From WJMB01 sp964581465 (GTDB lineage: Bacteria; RBG-13-66-14), in assembly GCA_964581465.1 (NCBI GenBank), contig CAZOOP010000025.1, positions 1 to 53,564 of the forward strand: a DNA stretch of 53,564 nt. Reading direction: 5' to 3'. This document shows, one piece after another, positions 9,003 to 16,249 of this stretch (positions within the stretch are counted from its first letter, which is position 1; every line of letters starts with the position of its first letter). The notes under the pieces were generated by a model that was not told where the DNA came from, made no database searches, and saw only the letters and a program-made list of their open reading frames with translations. The position numbers and the translations under genes were made by a program.

Positions 9003-9597
9003 TAACAAGCAATAACTGCTTGCTGGATGCAATCTTGAGCAACAAGTAAAAAACCGGGGGCGCTGAGCTACCCGCTTCCAATCAGCCTGATTCGGCCGGA
9101 ACACGCTCCATGGTGTCAAACCAGGTTCGACGGTTGGCCGGGAGAGAAAAAGCGAGATGTCGAACAATGGTGGAAAACCAGCAGCTATTAAACCTCTTGT
9201 GCATTTTATGGGCATTCGCGCACGCTGTCAACAGCACACCCCATGTCCCGATGCAAGGTCTTCAATCAAAACGGCACCTGATCGAATCAGCTTCGGTTTT
9301 GATTGAGAATACTGCTGGATAATCCCGTTATCCAACTGATATGGGTGGAGTTGGAGAATCCACCGCCGGGTTATCAACAAATCGTCGCTTTGGATGATGT
9401 CTTTTTTGACCGCCTAAGTCGCCTGCTGAACCCCGAGCGCCGATGAATCTGCGGTGCGCCCAAGGCGCCTTTCCCATCCAATACGGTTTTCGCCGAAACG
9501 CGCAGCGCTTTCGCAGCCAAACACCAATCCGGGCCGTTATCGATAACGAGACGGCGTTATTGATACCCTGTTCTCCACAAGTTATCCACAAAATCAT
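9003..9597. other. AT-richer intergenic stretch with DnaA-box-like words
   Basis: No gene seen. Near 9317-9333 GGATAATCCCGTTATCC forms a short inverted repeat. Several words resembling DnaA boxes occur: TTATCAACA (9371), TTATCGATA (9538), TTATTGATA (9558), TTCTCCACA (9571) and a perfect TTATCCACA (9582). No dnaA or dnaN gene is nearby, so an origin is only a possibility. Confidence 0.3.
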
Positions 9598-9627
9598 TTG
9601 ACGAACAATGATCGGGAATGCTAAAGT
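9598..9627 (+). promoter_or_regulatory. Sigma70-type promoter
   Basis: TTGACG at 9598-9603 and TAAAGT at 9622-9627 with an 18-bp spacer. Transcription would begin near 9634, just before the structured stretch 9644-9850 and about 330 bases before the radical SAM start codon. Confidence 0.5.
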
Positions 9628-9633
9628 AATAAT

Positions 9634-9860
9634 AGTCATTGGCGACTTGGGTGCCGGGTTCTCGCAGCGCGCTTGTATTCCAAGTCCGCTGTCGGTTCGT
9701 AGTGAGAGGGTCTACTGCGAAGCGGTCAATCCCGCCCCGCTCACGACGAGACCGGGACACCCCGTTCACCGAGCCGCGCCCAGGCGGAGACAGCCGTACC
9801 TCGAGCGGGCACGACCCAGTATTCTCATACGCCTTCCTATAAGCCGGGTCCCCCCCCCCA
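9634..9860 (+). ncRNA. Candidate structured RNA or leader upstream of the radical SAM gene
   Basis: No ORF explains this GC-rich stretch. Nested stems can be drawn: GACTTGG (9644) with CCAAGTC (9680); CCGCT (9686) with AGCGG (9721), enclosing TTCG-TAG paired with CTA-CGAA; CCCGCTC (9736) with GAGCGGG (9803); GACCC (9813) with GGGTC (9846), enclosing a GTAT/ATAC hairpin. A promoter-like pair lies just upstream. It may be an independent small RNA or a regulatory 5' leader; I do not recognise a known riboswitch class. Confidence 0.4.
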
Positions 9861-9964
9861 AGAGAAACGCTGCTCACGCCGGATCCCTTCCCCAGTGTTT
9901 TTGCCGCTGTGGGTAGGGCGGTTTCGTATACCCGATTTCGCTATCCCGTGAGGAGGTATCTTAA

Positions 9965-11584
9965 ATGAGTCCGTTATGGGAGACCCTGAAGAGCACCAGC
10001 GCCCACATGCTGGCCCGCTCCCTCTCCAGGAGGCTGACCAAAGACCCCAAGGGCGTCTTCCTGCGTCTGACCGAGCTCTTCGAGAAGGCCGCCGTCACCG
10101 ACGTCGACCGTGAGAAGGCCCGGGATATGCGCTGGCTGTTCAAGAACGAACACGTCTATCTCGACTTCATGACGCGCTCGGTGAATCAACTCGCCGAGAT
10201 GCCCCGTTCCCGGGGCCTGATCGAAAACTTCATCCTCTCCCCCATCGTCTTCGAGGCTCGCAAGCGCCAGTGGGAGAAGGAGCACGGTTTCTACCCCCTG
10301 AAGCTGATGGTCCTCTCCATCACCGCCCGCTGCAACCTCAACTGCTACGGCTGCTGGGCCGCCAAATACTCCCGGAAGGCCGACGACCTCGACTTCGCGG
10401 TCATCGACCGCCTCATCGACGAGGCCCATAATCAGATGGGCGTGACCCTCTTCGTCCTCTCCGGCGGCGAACCCTTCCTGCGCAAGGATGTAATCTACGA
10501 GCTGCTGGAGAAGTACGACAAATGCTTCTTCATCATCTACACCAACGGAACGCTGATCAGCGAGAAGGACGCCGACAGGCTGGCCGAGCTGGGCAACGGC
10601 GCCCCGATGATCTCCATCGAGGGCGACCGCGAGACCACCGACGCCCGCCGCTCCGGCGCCTACGACATGATCCTCTCCAAAATGGAACTGCTGCGCGACA
10701 AGGGCGTGCTCTTCGGCTTCTCACTGACCGCCACCGAGAAGAACTGGGACTACGCCAGCACCGACGAGTTCGTCGAGCTGATGGTCGACAAGGGCTGCAT
10801 GTTCGGCTGGTACTTTCACTACATTCCCATCGGCGCTGACCCCGACCTCTCGCTGATGCTCCACCCCGAGCACCGCGACGAGCTGCGCAAGCGGGTCTAC
10901 CGCCTGCGCAACACCCACCCCATCCTGTTGGCCGACTTCTGGAACGACGGTTTCGTGGCCCACGGATGCTTGGCCGGCGGCAGCCAGTACGTCCACGTCA
11001 ACAACAACGGCGACATCGAGCCCTGCGTCTTCGCCCACTTCGCCGTCGACAACGCCTACGAGAGCAGCCTCACCGAGGCCCTCGAGTCCGACTTCATGCG
11101 GGCCGTCCGCGGCGAGATACCCTACGACGGCAACCTGCTGCGCCCCTGCATGATCATCGACCGCCCCGAGATGTTGCGGCGCCACGTAGCCGACTGCGGC
11201 GCCCGGCCCACCCATCCCGGCGCCGAGACCATCGTCGAGCGCGAGGACATCCGCAAGCAGCTCGACGTATACTCGGCCCGCTGGCGCGAGATCAGCGAAA
11301 AGGCCATGCGCGAGGGCGACTACATGACGCTGTGGCCCACCCGGCTCAAGCCCTTCGTTCCCGGCACCGAAATCCGCCTGCCCGTCGAGCCCGACGAGGT
11401 TCCCGACAGCGAAGCCGCCCGCTTCGCCGCCGGCCTCGAGTGGGAGAATTTCCAGCGGGAGGATGAACCCGCCGGGAGCGATGGTGGTGGTGGAAACGGC
11501 GACGGCGGCGACGGCTCCCGCCGGTCCGGCGAGGACGACCACGACGGCTCCCGCCGGGAGCAGGAAACGACCAGGCGGAGCTAG
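9965..11584 (+). CDS. Radical SAM/SPASM-type protein
   Basis: 539 residues. The radical SAM cluster motif is T-A-R-C-N-L-N-C-Y-G-C-W near residues 119-128 (CxxxCxxC form), followed by the G-G-E-P motif (L-S-G-G-E-P-F). The C-terminal half has further Cys residues (H-G-C-L-A-G-G, I-E-P-C-V-F, R-P-C-M-I, A-D-C-G) typical of a SPASM-like auxiliary iron-sulfur region. The tail after about residue 500 is a low-complexity Gly/Asp/Arg stretch. The start is supported by GAGGAGG. The substrate is unknown; relatives act on peptides, lipids or cofactors. No maturation partner or short precursor peptide gene is evident next to it. Confidence 0.85.
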   Translation: MSPLWETLKSTSAHMLARSLSRRLTKDPKGVFLRLTELFEKAAVTDVDREKARDMRWLFKNEHVYLDFMTRSVNQLAEMPRSRGLIENFILSPIVFEARKRQWEKEHGFYPLKLMVLSITARCNLNCYGCWAAKYSRKADDLDFAVIDRLIDEAHNQMGVTLFVLSGGEPFLRKDVIYELLEKYDKCFFIIYTNGTLISEKDADRLAELGNGAPMISIEGDRETTDARRSGAYDMILSKMELLRDKGVLFGFSLTATEKNWDYASTDEFVELMVDKGCMFGWYFHYIPIGADPDLSLMLHPEHRDELRKRVYRLRNTHPILLADFWNDGFVAHGCLAGGSQYVHVNNNGDIEPCVFAHFAVDNAYESSLTEALESDFMRAVRGEIPYDGNLLRPCMIIDRPEMLRRHVADCGARPTHPGAETIVEREDIRKQLDVYSARWREISEKAMREGDYMTLWPTRLKPFVPGTEIRLPVEPDEVPDSEAARFAAGLEWENFQREDEPAGSDGGGGNGDGGDGSRRSGEDDHDGSRREQETTRRS

Positions 11585-11983
11585 GGACCAAATATGACAG
11601 GCTTTTTCAACGGTGCCACCCTATTGTTAGCACCCTCGACCCCTCAGAAAGCTCACCTGAATAGTGAGTGATTATGCAGAAGGGGCGAGGCTGATCATGA
11701 TATTCCGTTCGGTTTTACTCCTTTCCGAGTCTCGATCTATCAAGCCCGATCAGCAGAGCAGGCATCAGGAGCGTAGACCAATGGTCCCACAGGGCAGCCT
11801 GGATAAAGCAACTGCGACAGGATAAACAAAGCGCTGCCTGGCGTATGGTGGCATTTGCGGCTCCTTCCGCTTCCAGGCGTTTACACCGATATTTTTTGCA
11901 TTTGCCTGGTTTGCACCGCACGTCTCAGCACGGTAGAGCCGAGCTCGGCAAAACGTAATTCGGAGATAACCCTCGCCCGGCCC
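11585..11983. other. Intergenic stretch, nothing recognised
   Basis: Lower-GC sequence between the radical SAM stop and the first sigma54-like palindrome. Short ORFs are present but show neither family resemblance nor the local codon bias. It may be old transposon debris. Confidence 0.3.
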
Positions 11984-12066
11984 GGCGTTGGCACGTTTCT
12001 TGCGGAGGCCGACACGGGGCCGTCCAGGGGGCGACCCCGCCCTGCTGCAAGAAACGTGCCAACGCC
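11984..12066. repeat. Sigma54-like palindromic repeat, copy 1 (short type)
   Basis: Arms GGCGT-TGGCACGTTTCTTGC (11984-12003) and its exact reverse complement (12047-12066) surround a 43-base GC-rich centre ending CCCCGCCCTGCT. Each arm has the sigma54 -24/-12 form GG-N10-GC, pointing inward. It lies between two convergent genes. Confidence 0.9.
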
Positions 12067-12081
12067 TACCCCACCGGATGA
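12050..12081 (-). other. Space between palindromic repeat and operon end
   Basis: Immediately beyond the right arm the sequence is GC-rich and non-coding. The next recognisable structure is the hairpin at 12150-12181. Confidence 0.2.
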
Positions 12082-12149
12082 CGAGGGTCGGCCCGGGCCG
12101 GCGGGCTTTTGCCGAGCTCGTGCGGTGCTTACCTGCAGATGAGTGGTAT

Positions 12150-12181
12150 AGAGCAAGACGGCCGGCGGGCCGTCTTGCTCT
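12150..12181 (-). terminator. Strong hairpin at the end of the Spy-like operon
   Basis: A perfect 14-bp stem AGAGCAAGACGGCC with its complement and a GGCG loop. It lies 85 bases beyond the stop of the minus-strand Spy-like gene. There is no long T-run on either strand, so it may be a terminator or an RNA 3'-end stabiliser. Confidence 0.55.
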
Positions 12182-12265
12182 GTTGGTTACCCCCCGTGAG
12201 GGGGAGCGCCGGCGGGGTCGGGGTTGAGGGAGGGAGGATCGACCACCACCGGCGCGGGGGCGGAT

Positions 12266-12778
12266 TTAGCGGCCTTCGGGTCCGGGACCCTGGGGTCCGG
12301 GACCGGCGCCGTCGGGACGGGGACCGACCATGCCGGGACCACCGCCGGGGTGACCACCGCGGCCGCCGGGCATGCCGTGGTGCATCTCATCGAAGAATAC
12401 CCGCTGCTCGGCGGTCAGCCTGGAGCGGACCTCGCTGCGATGTTCGAGCATATTGATCAGCATCTCGGTCTCGAGGTTGTCGAGACGTTCCTTGGCGCTG
12501 CGCACGGCGGCTATGTCGGGCTCGGGGTCGTTCATCAGCTCGCGCAGACTCTCGCGGGCCTCGCGGATCTCGTCGCGCAGGTCCTCGGTGGAGTCTTTCA
12601 TCTCTTCGCGCAGGGCCTGGATCTCTTCGAGTTGCTCGGCGGTGATGTCGGGCAGGCAGGCCAGGCCGCCGGGGCAGCCGCCCTCGGGGCAGTGAGCGGC
12701 CTCGGGACCCTGGGCGACGGCGACGATGGAGAGGGTCAGTACGCCGATAACGGCGGCGATGATGGGCAGGCGTTTCAT
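12266..12778 (-). CDS. Spy/CpxP-family periplasmic protein (LTxxQ motif)
   Basis: 170 residues with a signal peptide (MKRLPIIAAVIGVL..., cleavage around residue 22). A Cys-pair segment C-P-E-G-G-C-P-G-G-L-A-C follows. The mature part is helical, with an I-T-A-E-Q repeat near residue 46 and the family motif L-T-A-E-Q-R-V-F-F near residue 122, then a Gly/Pro/His-rich tail that could bind metal. Spy, CpxP and ZraP are periplasmic chaperone/metal-sensing proteins of this fold. It is the last gene of a minus-strand operon with a second Spy-like gene, zinc-ribbon membrane proteins and an NtrC-type regulator upstream. A zinc- or stress-buffering role is inferred. Confidence 0.75.
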   Translation of the reverse strand: MKRLPIIAAVIGVLTLSIVAVAQGPEAAHCPEGGCPGGLACLPDITAEQLEEIQALREEMKDSTEDLRDEIREARESLRELMNDPEPDIAAVRSAKERLDNLETEMLINMLEHRSEVRSRLTAEQRVFFDEMHHGMPGGRGGHPGGGPGMVGPRPDGAGPGPQGPGPEGR

Positions 12779-12867
12779 GATGCTCCTTGATGGGTGGTTG
12801 TCTGTCGAACTACCGCTTCGGGTTTTCGGAGTCGTTGTTTGTAATCCATGATGTGGGCTTGTCGGCG

Positions 12868-13305
12868 TCAGCGGGAGGCGGAGCGGCCGCCGGAGCCGTG
12901 ATGACGCTCCGGATCGATCCGGCGTGGCTCACCGGTCACCAGGGGGTTGTCCGGGTCCAGCTCGGCCAGTCGGGAGAGCTGCTCGTTGGTGAGTATTTCG
13001 CGGGCCCGGGCGAGATAATCGGCGTGAAGGTTCTCGATGGTTCGGCGCAGCTCACGGGCGCGGGAGGAGTTGCGTTCACCGGCGGCGCAGAGGGCGCGCA
13101 GTTCGTTTTGGCTGTCGTCGATCGCCGCGTGGTGCTCGTCGCGCAGCTCGTCGAGGGCCGCACGCTGCTCGGCGTCGAGGTCGCTCAGCAGTCGCAGCTC
13201 GCGGTTGATGCCGTCCTCGGCGGCTCCTCCGCCCCAGCCGGCGGCGGCCAGGGGCAGTGCCAGCGCAGTGACGATCAGCAGGGCGGTTGTCAGGCGGCTT
13301 TTCAT
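12868..13305 (-). CDS. Second Spy/CpxP-like periplasmic protein
   Basis: 145 residues with an N-terminal signal peptide (MKSRLTTALLIVTAL). The helical mature part contains D-L-D-A-E-Q-R-A-A-L and I-L-T-N-E-Q-L-S-R-L-A, which resemble the LTxxQ repeats of the Spy/CpxP/ZraP family. It is distantly related to the downstream gene at 12266-12778, from which it is separated by about 90 bases, and may be an old duplicate. The pair probably forms periplasmic cage-like or clamp-like assemblies as family members do; this is inference. Confidence 0.65.
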   Translation of the reverse strand: MKSRLTTALLIVTALALPLAAAGWGGGAAEDGINRELRLLSDLDAEQRAALDELRDEHHAAIDDSQNELRALCAAGERNSSRARELRRTIENLHADYLARAREILTNEQLSRLAELDPDNPLVTGEPRRIDPERHHGSGGRSASR

Positions 13306-13351
13306 TGCTGTTCCTTTCAGGAGTTTATGCGTGTTGAAACGGTGGTGGTTA

Positions 13352-13438
13352 TCAACTGCTCAGGTAGTGCAGGGCGATCAGCAGGCTGAGCAGCAGGCCC
13401 AGGGTGGTCAGGGGCATCTTCTTGATCAGCTTGAGCAT
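13352..13438 (-). CDS. Possible 28-residue single-helix membrane peptide
   Basis: ATG at 13438 opens a 28-codon frame reading MLKLIKKMPLTTLG followed by a continuous hydrophobic segment and ending H-Y-L-S-S. A positively charged N-terminus followed by about 17 hydrophobic residues is a typical small membrane peptide. A weak AAGGA lies upstream. It sits between two genes of the Spy-like operon, 46 bases from the next. Being short it could be chance; I rate it as possible. Confidence 0.35.
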   Translation of the reverse strand: MLKLIKKMPLTTLGLLLSLLIALHYLSS

Positions 13439-13478
13439 CAGGGTGCCGTCCTTGGGGTGGGTCGGGAAGCATCGGTTG

Positions 13479-13637
13479 TCAACTCGCGGCCGGTTCACGA
13501 TGGTCCGTCGGCGGTCGGGCCGGAGTTTGAGTGAAGCTGCGCAGCAGCTTGATCAGGAAGCGTTCGGGGAAGATCCGCGCGCCGTGGCAAAGCCGGCGGT
13601 TGTCGGCCTCAACGGCGACCTTATTCGACGGGGTCAT
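13479..13637 (-). CDS. Possible 52-residue small protein in the Spy-like operon
   Basis: Frame starting MTPSNKVAVEADNRR, preceded by GGGAGCGG, and overlapping the end of the upstream gene by 17 bases. It has an amphipathic segment F-P-E-R-F-L-I-K-L-L-R-S-F and a Pro-rich end. No family is recognised. Its position and overlap suggest translational coupling, but codon bias is not decisive. Confidence 0.3.
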   Translation of the reverse strand: MTPSNKVAVEADNRRLCHGARIFPERFLIKLLRSFTQTPARPPTDHREPAAS

Positions 13638-14232
13638 GGCCGCTCCCTTCGTATATGGTTCCGCCGGGGCGCAGTGGTTCGGTGCAGTAGGGGCAGAAGC
13701 GCCAGTCGGCCTCAACGGGACGCCCGCAGTGGGGGCAGTTCGTTCCCTTGGGTCCGCCCCTGCCGTTGAGTCGGGAGAGCAGGGTGTAGAGGGCCAGGGC
13801 GCCGCCGGTTGAGCCGATCAGGATCAGCGCCAGGGGCCAGACGGGGATCCCGCCGGGGCGGGGGCCGTCATCGAGCAGCCCGCGCAGGTGTTCGCCCCGC
13901 GCGCCCCGTTCCATTTCGACGAGCTCGTCGAAGAGCTCGCGGCGCTCCTGCGGGCTCAACGTATGCAGCAGCTCCATCACGCGGAAGCGCTCCCGGGTGG
14001 GCAGCTCGCTCATCACCTCGCGGCGCAGCAGCAGGAGCTCGTCGGCGTTCTCGGCGATCCAGGGCGGGGGCTGGAGCTCGCGACCGTCCTCGGAGGGGTG
14101 TGCGCCATGCCGTGGTGGCGGCAGCGCGTCGCCGGGACTGCGGTGCAGCCCGTCGAAGAGGAAGAGGAAGCCGAGGATGATGGCCGCCAGGCCCGTCGCG
14201 GCGGCGATGATCAGCAGGGTCTTGCGCTTCAT
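13621..14232 (-). CDS. Membrane protein with metal-resistance-like domain and C-terminal zinc ribbon
   Basis: 203 residues. An N-terminal membrane helix (about 4-24) is followed by a helical region with L-S-P-Q-E-R-R-E-L-F-D-E-L, like the Spy/CpxP/CnrX metal-resistance fold. A second membrane helix follows (about 125-145), then a cytoplasmic zinc ribbon with C-P-H-C and C-P-Y-C. This architecture places a periplasmic sensor-like domain and a cytoplasmic zinc knuckle on either side of the membrane. The ATG overlaps the upstream stop (ATGA), so it is coupled to the zinc-ribbon gene at 14229-14480. A longer upstream in-frame reading is rejected because it is a shadow of that gene. A role in metal or envelope-stress sensing is inferred. 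Confidence 0.65.
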   Translation of the reverse strand: MKRKTLLIIAAATGLAAIILGFLFLFDGLHRSPGDALPPPRHGAHPSEDGRELQPPPWIAENADELLLLRREVMSELPTRERFRVMELLHTLSPQERRELFDELVEMERGARGEHLRGLLDDGPRPGGIPVWPLALILIGSTGGALALYTLLSRLNGRGGPKGTNCPHCGRPVEADWRFCPYCTEPLRPGGTIYEGSGHDPVE

Positions 14233-14480
14233 CGGTGGTCCTCCTCGAGGTGTGTTCCGCAGTGGGGGCAGGCCCGCCAGAGGGCGCGGACGGACTCGCC
14301 GCAGGCCGGGCAGCTCAACCGCAACCGGGTGCCGCAGGCCGGGCAGGCGTTGAAGTCTCGCTCGACGGCTCCGCCGCAGGCCGGGCAGAGCAGGCGAGGT
14401 CCCTCGCGCCGTCGGCGGACGGTCAGGGCCGTGATGACGGCCAGCAGGGGGACGATGGCGGCGATGAACAGCAGCAGCAT
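14229..14480 (-). CDS. Small membrane protein with two zinc ribbons
   Basis: 83 residues: one N-terminal membrane helix (MLLLFIAAIVPLLAVITAL) followed by double zinc-ribbon knuckles (C-P-A-C-G, C-P-A-C-G, C-P-A-C-G, C-P-H-C-G). The start at 14480 has AGGAG about ten bases upstream. It is the first gene of the operon and lies about 18 bases downstream of the predicted start of the sigma54 promoter at 14507-14526. Double zinc ribbons often mediate protein contacts or metal sensing; the target is unknown. Confidence 0.65.
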   Translation of the reverse strand: MLLLFIAAIVPLLAVITALTVRRRREGPRLLCPACGGAVERDFNACPACGTRLRLSCPACGESVRALWRACPHCGTHLEEDHR

Positions 14481-14506
14481 GACGGTTCTCCTTTCGCCCC
14501 AATTAC

Positions 14507-14526
14507 AATGCAAGATATGTGCCAAA
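14507..14526 (-). promoter_or_regulatory. Sigma54 promoter of the zinc-ribbon/Spy-like operon
   Basis: The minus strand reads TTTGGCACATATCTTGCATT, with GG at 14523-14522 and GC at 14511-14510 separated by exactly ten bases. This is a near-perfect sigma54 -24/-12 element (TGGCAC-N5-TTGCA). Start of transcription would fall near 14498, just before the operon's ribosome site. Confidence 0.8.
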
Positions 14527-14579
14527 CGCTGTCGGACAACGCTTTACGAGTAACCAGAACGTCCATGCGCCATGAAAAG

Positions 14580-14616
14580 GGCTCCCGGGTGCATGAAAAC
14601 ATGCAGAGCGGGAGCC
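14580..14616 (-). terminator. Terminator of the NtrC-type regulator gene
   Basis: The outer stem GGCTCCCG / CGGGAGCC encloses an inner GCATG-AAAA-CATGC hairpin. On the minus strand it is followed by CTTTTC. It lies about 60 bases past the regulator stop. Confidence 0.55.
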
Positions 14617-14639
14617 TATCTGTCTTATCGGAGATGTAG

Positions 14640-14654
14640 TTACTTGATAAGTAA
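14640..14654. promoter_or_regulatory. Candidate activator-binding palindrome
   Basis: TTACTT-GAT-AAGTAA is a perfect inverted repeat about 120-130 bases upstream of the sigma54 promoter at 14507-14526, the usual distance for an enhancer bound by an NtrC-type activator. A related half site TTACGAGTAA lies at about 14543. Confidence 0.4.
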
Positions 14655-14672
14655 AGCTCTGCGGCGCGCAGC

Positions 14673-16067
14673 CTATCCTGCGTCAGCCTCCAAGCTGTAT
14701 TTCTTCAGCTTGTACTGGATCGCCCCGCGGCCGATGCCCAGGCGGCGGGCGGCCTCCTGGGCCACGCCCCCGGCCTCCTCGAGGGCTCGGCGGAGCAGCA
14801 GGCGCTCCAGGCGCTCGACGGCCGGGGTGAGTTCGACGCCCGGAGGCGGCGACGGGGGCCAGTCGTCGGGGGAGGCGGCGTCGCGGTAGCGCGCGGGCAA
14901 GTCCGCCTCCCCGATCGTCGCTCCCGGGGCCAGGATGACCAGGCGGCGGCAGAGGTTGTCCAGCTCACGAACGTTGCCGGGCCAGTTCCAGGCGGCCAGT
15001 CGGCGGGCGGCGGCCGGGGAGAGGCGTTTGGGCGGCAGACCCTCGGCGGCGGCGGCCCGGGCCAGGAAGTGGGTCGCCAGCAGTTCGACGTCGCCGGGGC
15101 GCTCACGCAGCGGCGGCAGCTCGAGGGTGATCACCGCCAGGCGGTAGTAGAGGTCCTCGCGGAACTCCCCGGCGGCGACGGCGGCCTCGAGGTTACGGTT
15201 GGTCGCCGCGGCCAGGCGCAGGTCCAGCTCCCGCTCCCGCGTCTCGCCCAGCCGGGTGACCCGGCCCTCCTGGAGCACCCGCAGCAGTTTGACCTGGACC
15301 GCCGGCGGCAGCTCGCCGATCTCGTCGAGGAACAGGGTCCCGCCGTCGGCCGTCTCGATCAGACCGACCTTGTCGCGCACCGCCCCGGAGAAGGACCCCT
15401 TGGCGTGGCCGAAGAGCTCGCTCTCCAGCAGCTCCGCCGGCAGGGCGGCGGCGTGGACGGGGACGAAGTCTCCCCGTCGCCCGGACAGGCCGTGGAGGTA
15501 GCGGGCCAGCACCTCTTTGCCCGTGCCGGACTCGCCGGTGAACAGCAGTGGGGCAGAGGTCGGCGCCACCCGGCGGACCGTCTCGACGGCGGCGCGCCAG
15601 GCCGGGGCGTCGCCCAAGGGCTCGCCGACGCCCAGACGCTCACGTAGCTCGATCACCTCGCGACGCAGCCGCACGGCCTCGAGCTGGCGTTCGACGGCGA
15701 AGATGACCACCTCGAGCTCGAAGGGTTTTTCGAGGAAGTCGGCCGCCCCCAGACGCATCGCCTTGACCGCCGTGGCCACATCGCCGTAGGCGGTGAGGAT
15801 GATCACGGGCAGGCCCGGACGTTGCCGGCGTAGCTCCTCGAGAAGCTCGAAGCCGTGGCCGTCGGGCAGGCGCAGGTCCAACAGCAGCAGGTCGGGTTCC
15901 CGGGTGCGCAGGGCCTCACGGGCCTCGCCCATAGAGCCCACGCCGGTCACCCGGCGGCTGCCGCCGCTCAGGCCCCGGGTGAGGGCCAGGCGCAGGTTGT
16001 TCTCGTCCTCGACGACCAGGATGCGGCCGTCGGCGGCGCTCGGGGGCTGTTTCGACTCGCGAAGCAT
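14673..16067 (-). CDS. NtrC-family sigma54-dependent response regulator
   Basis: 464 residues. A receiver domain (about 15-130) has the phosphoacceptor D64 in L-L-L-L-D-L-R-L-P-D-G. The AAA+ domain has Walker A G-E-S-G-T-G-K-E (178-185), Walker B G-G-T-L-F-L-D-E-I (about 242-250) and a sigma54-contact loop reading G-S-F-S-G-A (224-229) instead of the canonical GAFTGA. A Fis-type helix-turn-helix ends the protein. ZraR-type regulators have this layout and control a Spy-family periplasmic protein, which matches the downstream operon here. No sensor kinase gene lies in the window. Target assignment to the operon at 12266-14480 is inferred from the sigma54 promoter there. Confidence 0.92.
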   Translation of the reverse strand: MLRESKQPPSAADGRILVVEDENNLRLALTRGLSGGSRRVTGVGSMGEAREALRTREPDLLLLDLRLPDGHGFELLEELRRQRPGLPVIILTAYGDVATAVKAMRLGAADFLEKPFELEVVIFAVERQLEAVRLRREVIELRERLGVGEPLGDAPAWRAAVETVRRVAPTSAPLLFTGESGTGKEVLARYLHGLSGRRGDFVPVHAAALPAELLESELFGHAKGSFSGAVRDKVGLIETADGGTLFLDEIGELPPAVQVKLLRVLQEGRVTRLGETRERELDLRLAAATNRNLEAAVAAGEFREDLYYRLAVITLELPPLRERPGDVELLATHFLARAAAAEGLPPKRLSPAAARRLAAWNWPGNVRELDNLCRRLVILAPGATIGEADLPARYRDAASPDDWPPSPPPGVELTPAVERLERLLLRRALEEAGGVAQEAARRLGIGRGAIQYKLKKYSLEADAG

Positions 16068-16249
16068 GCTCAGTTCCGTGGTTGCCTGCGATTTGACGGA
16101 CTGCTTCTAGTGTTGGTAAACAGGCTGATTGGGCCGCCGAGTATCAGTGTCGGCCCGGCGAAGGCAAGCGGCCTGATAAGGGCTGCCGGCAGCCTCGGAC
16201 CAAGGACGAACGTCGAGACGGTGTTCCCGCAACCGATACTTGCGCTGAT

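Noticed and set aside
9838..9851. Minus-strand ACCCGGCTTATAGG looks like the 3' end of RNase P RNA
   Set aside because: No other RNase P RNA landmarks (GAGGAAAGTCC and so on) lie at the right distance; its 5' part would fall inside the radical SAM gene.
9557..9877. 106-codon minus-strand ORF over the structured region
   Set aside because: No ribosome site or family resemblance; its presence is better explained by the GC-rich structured stretch.
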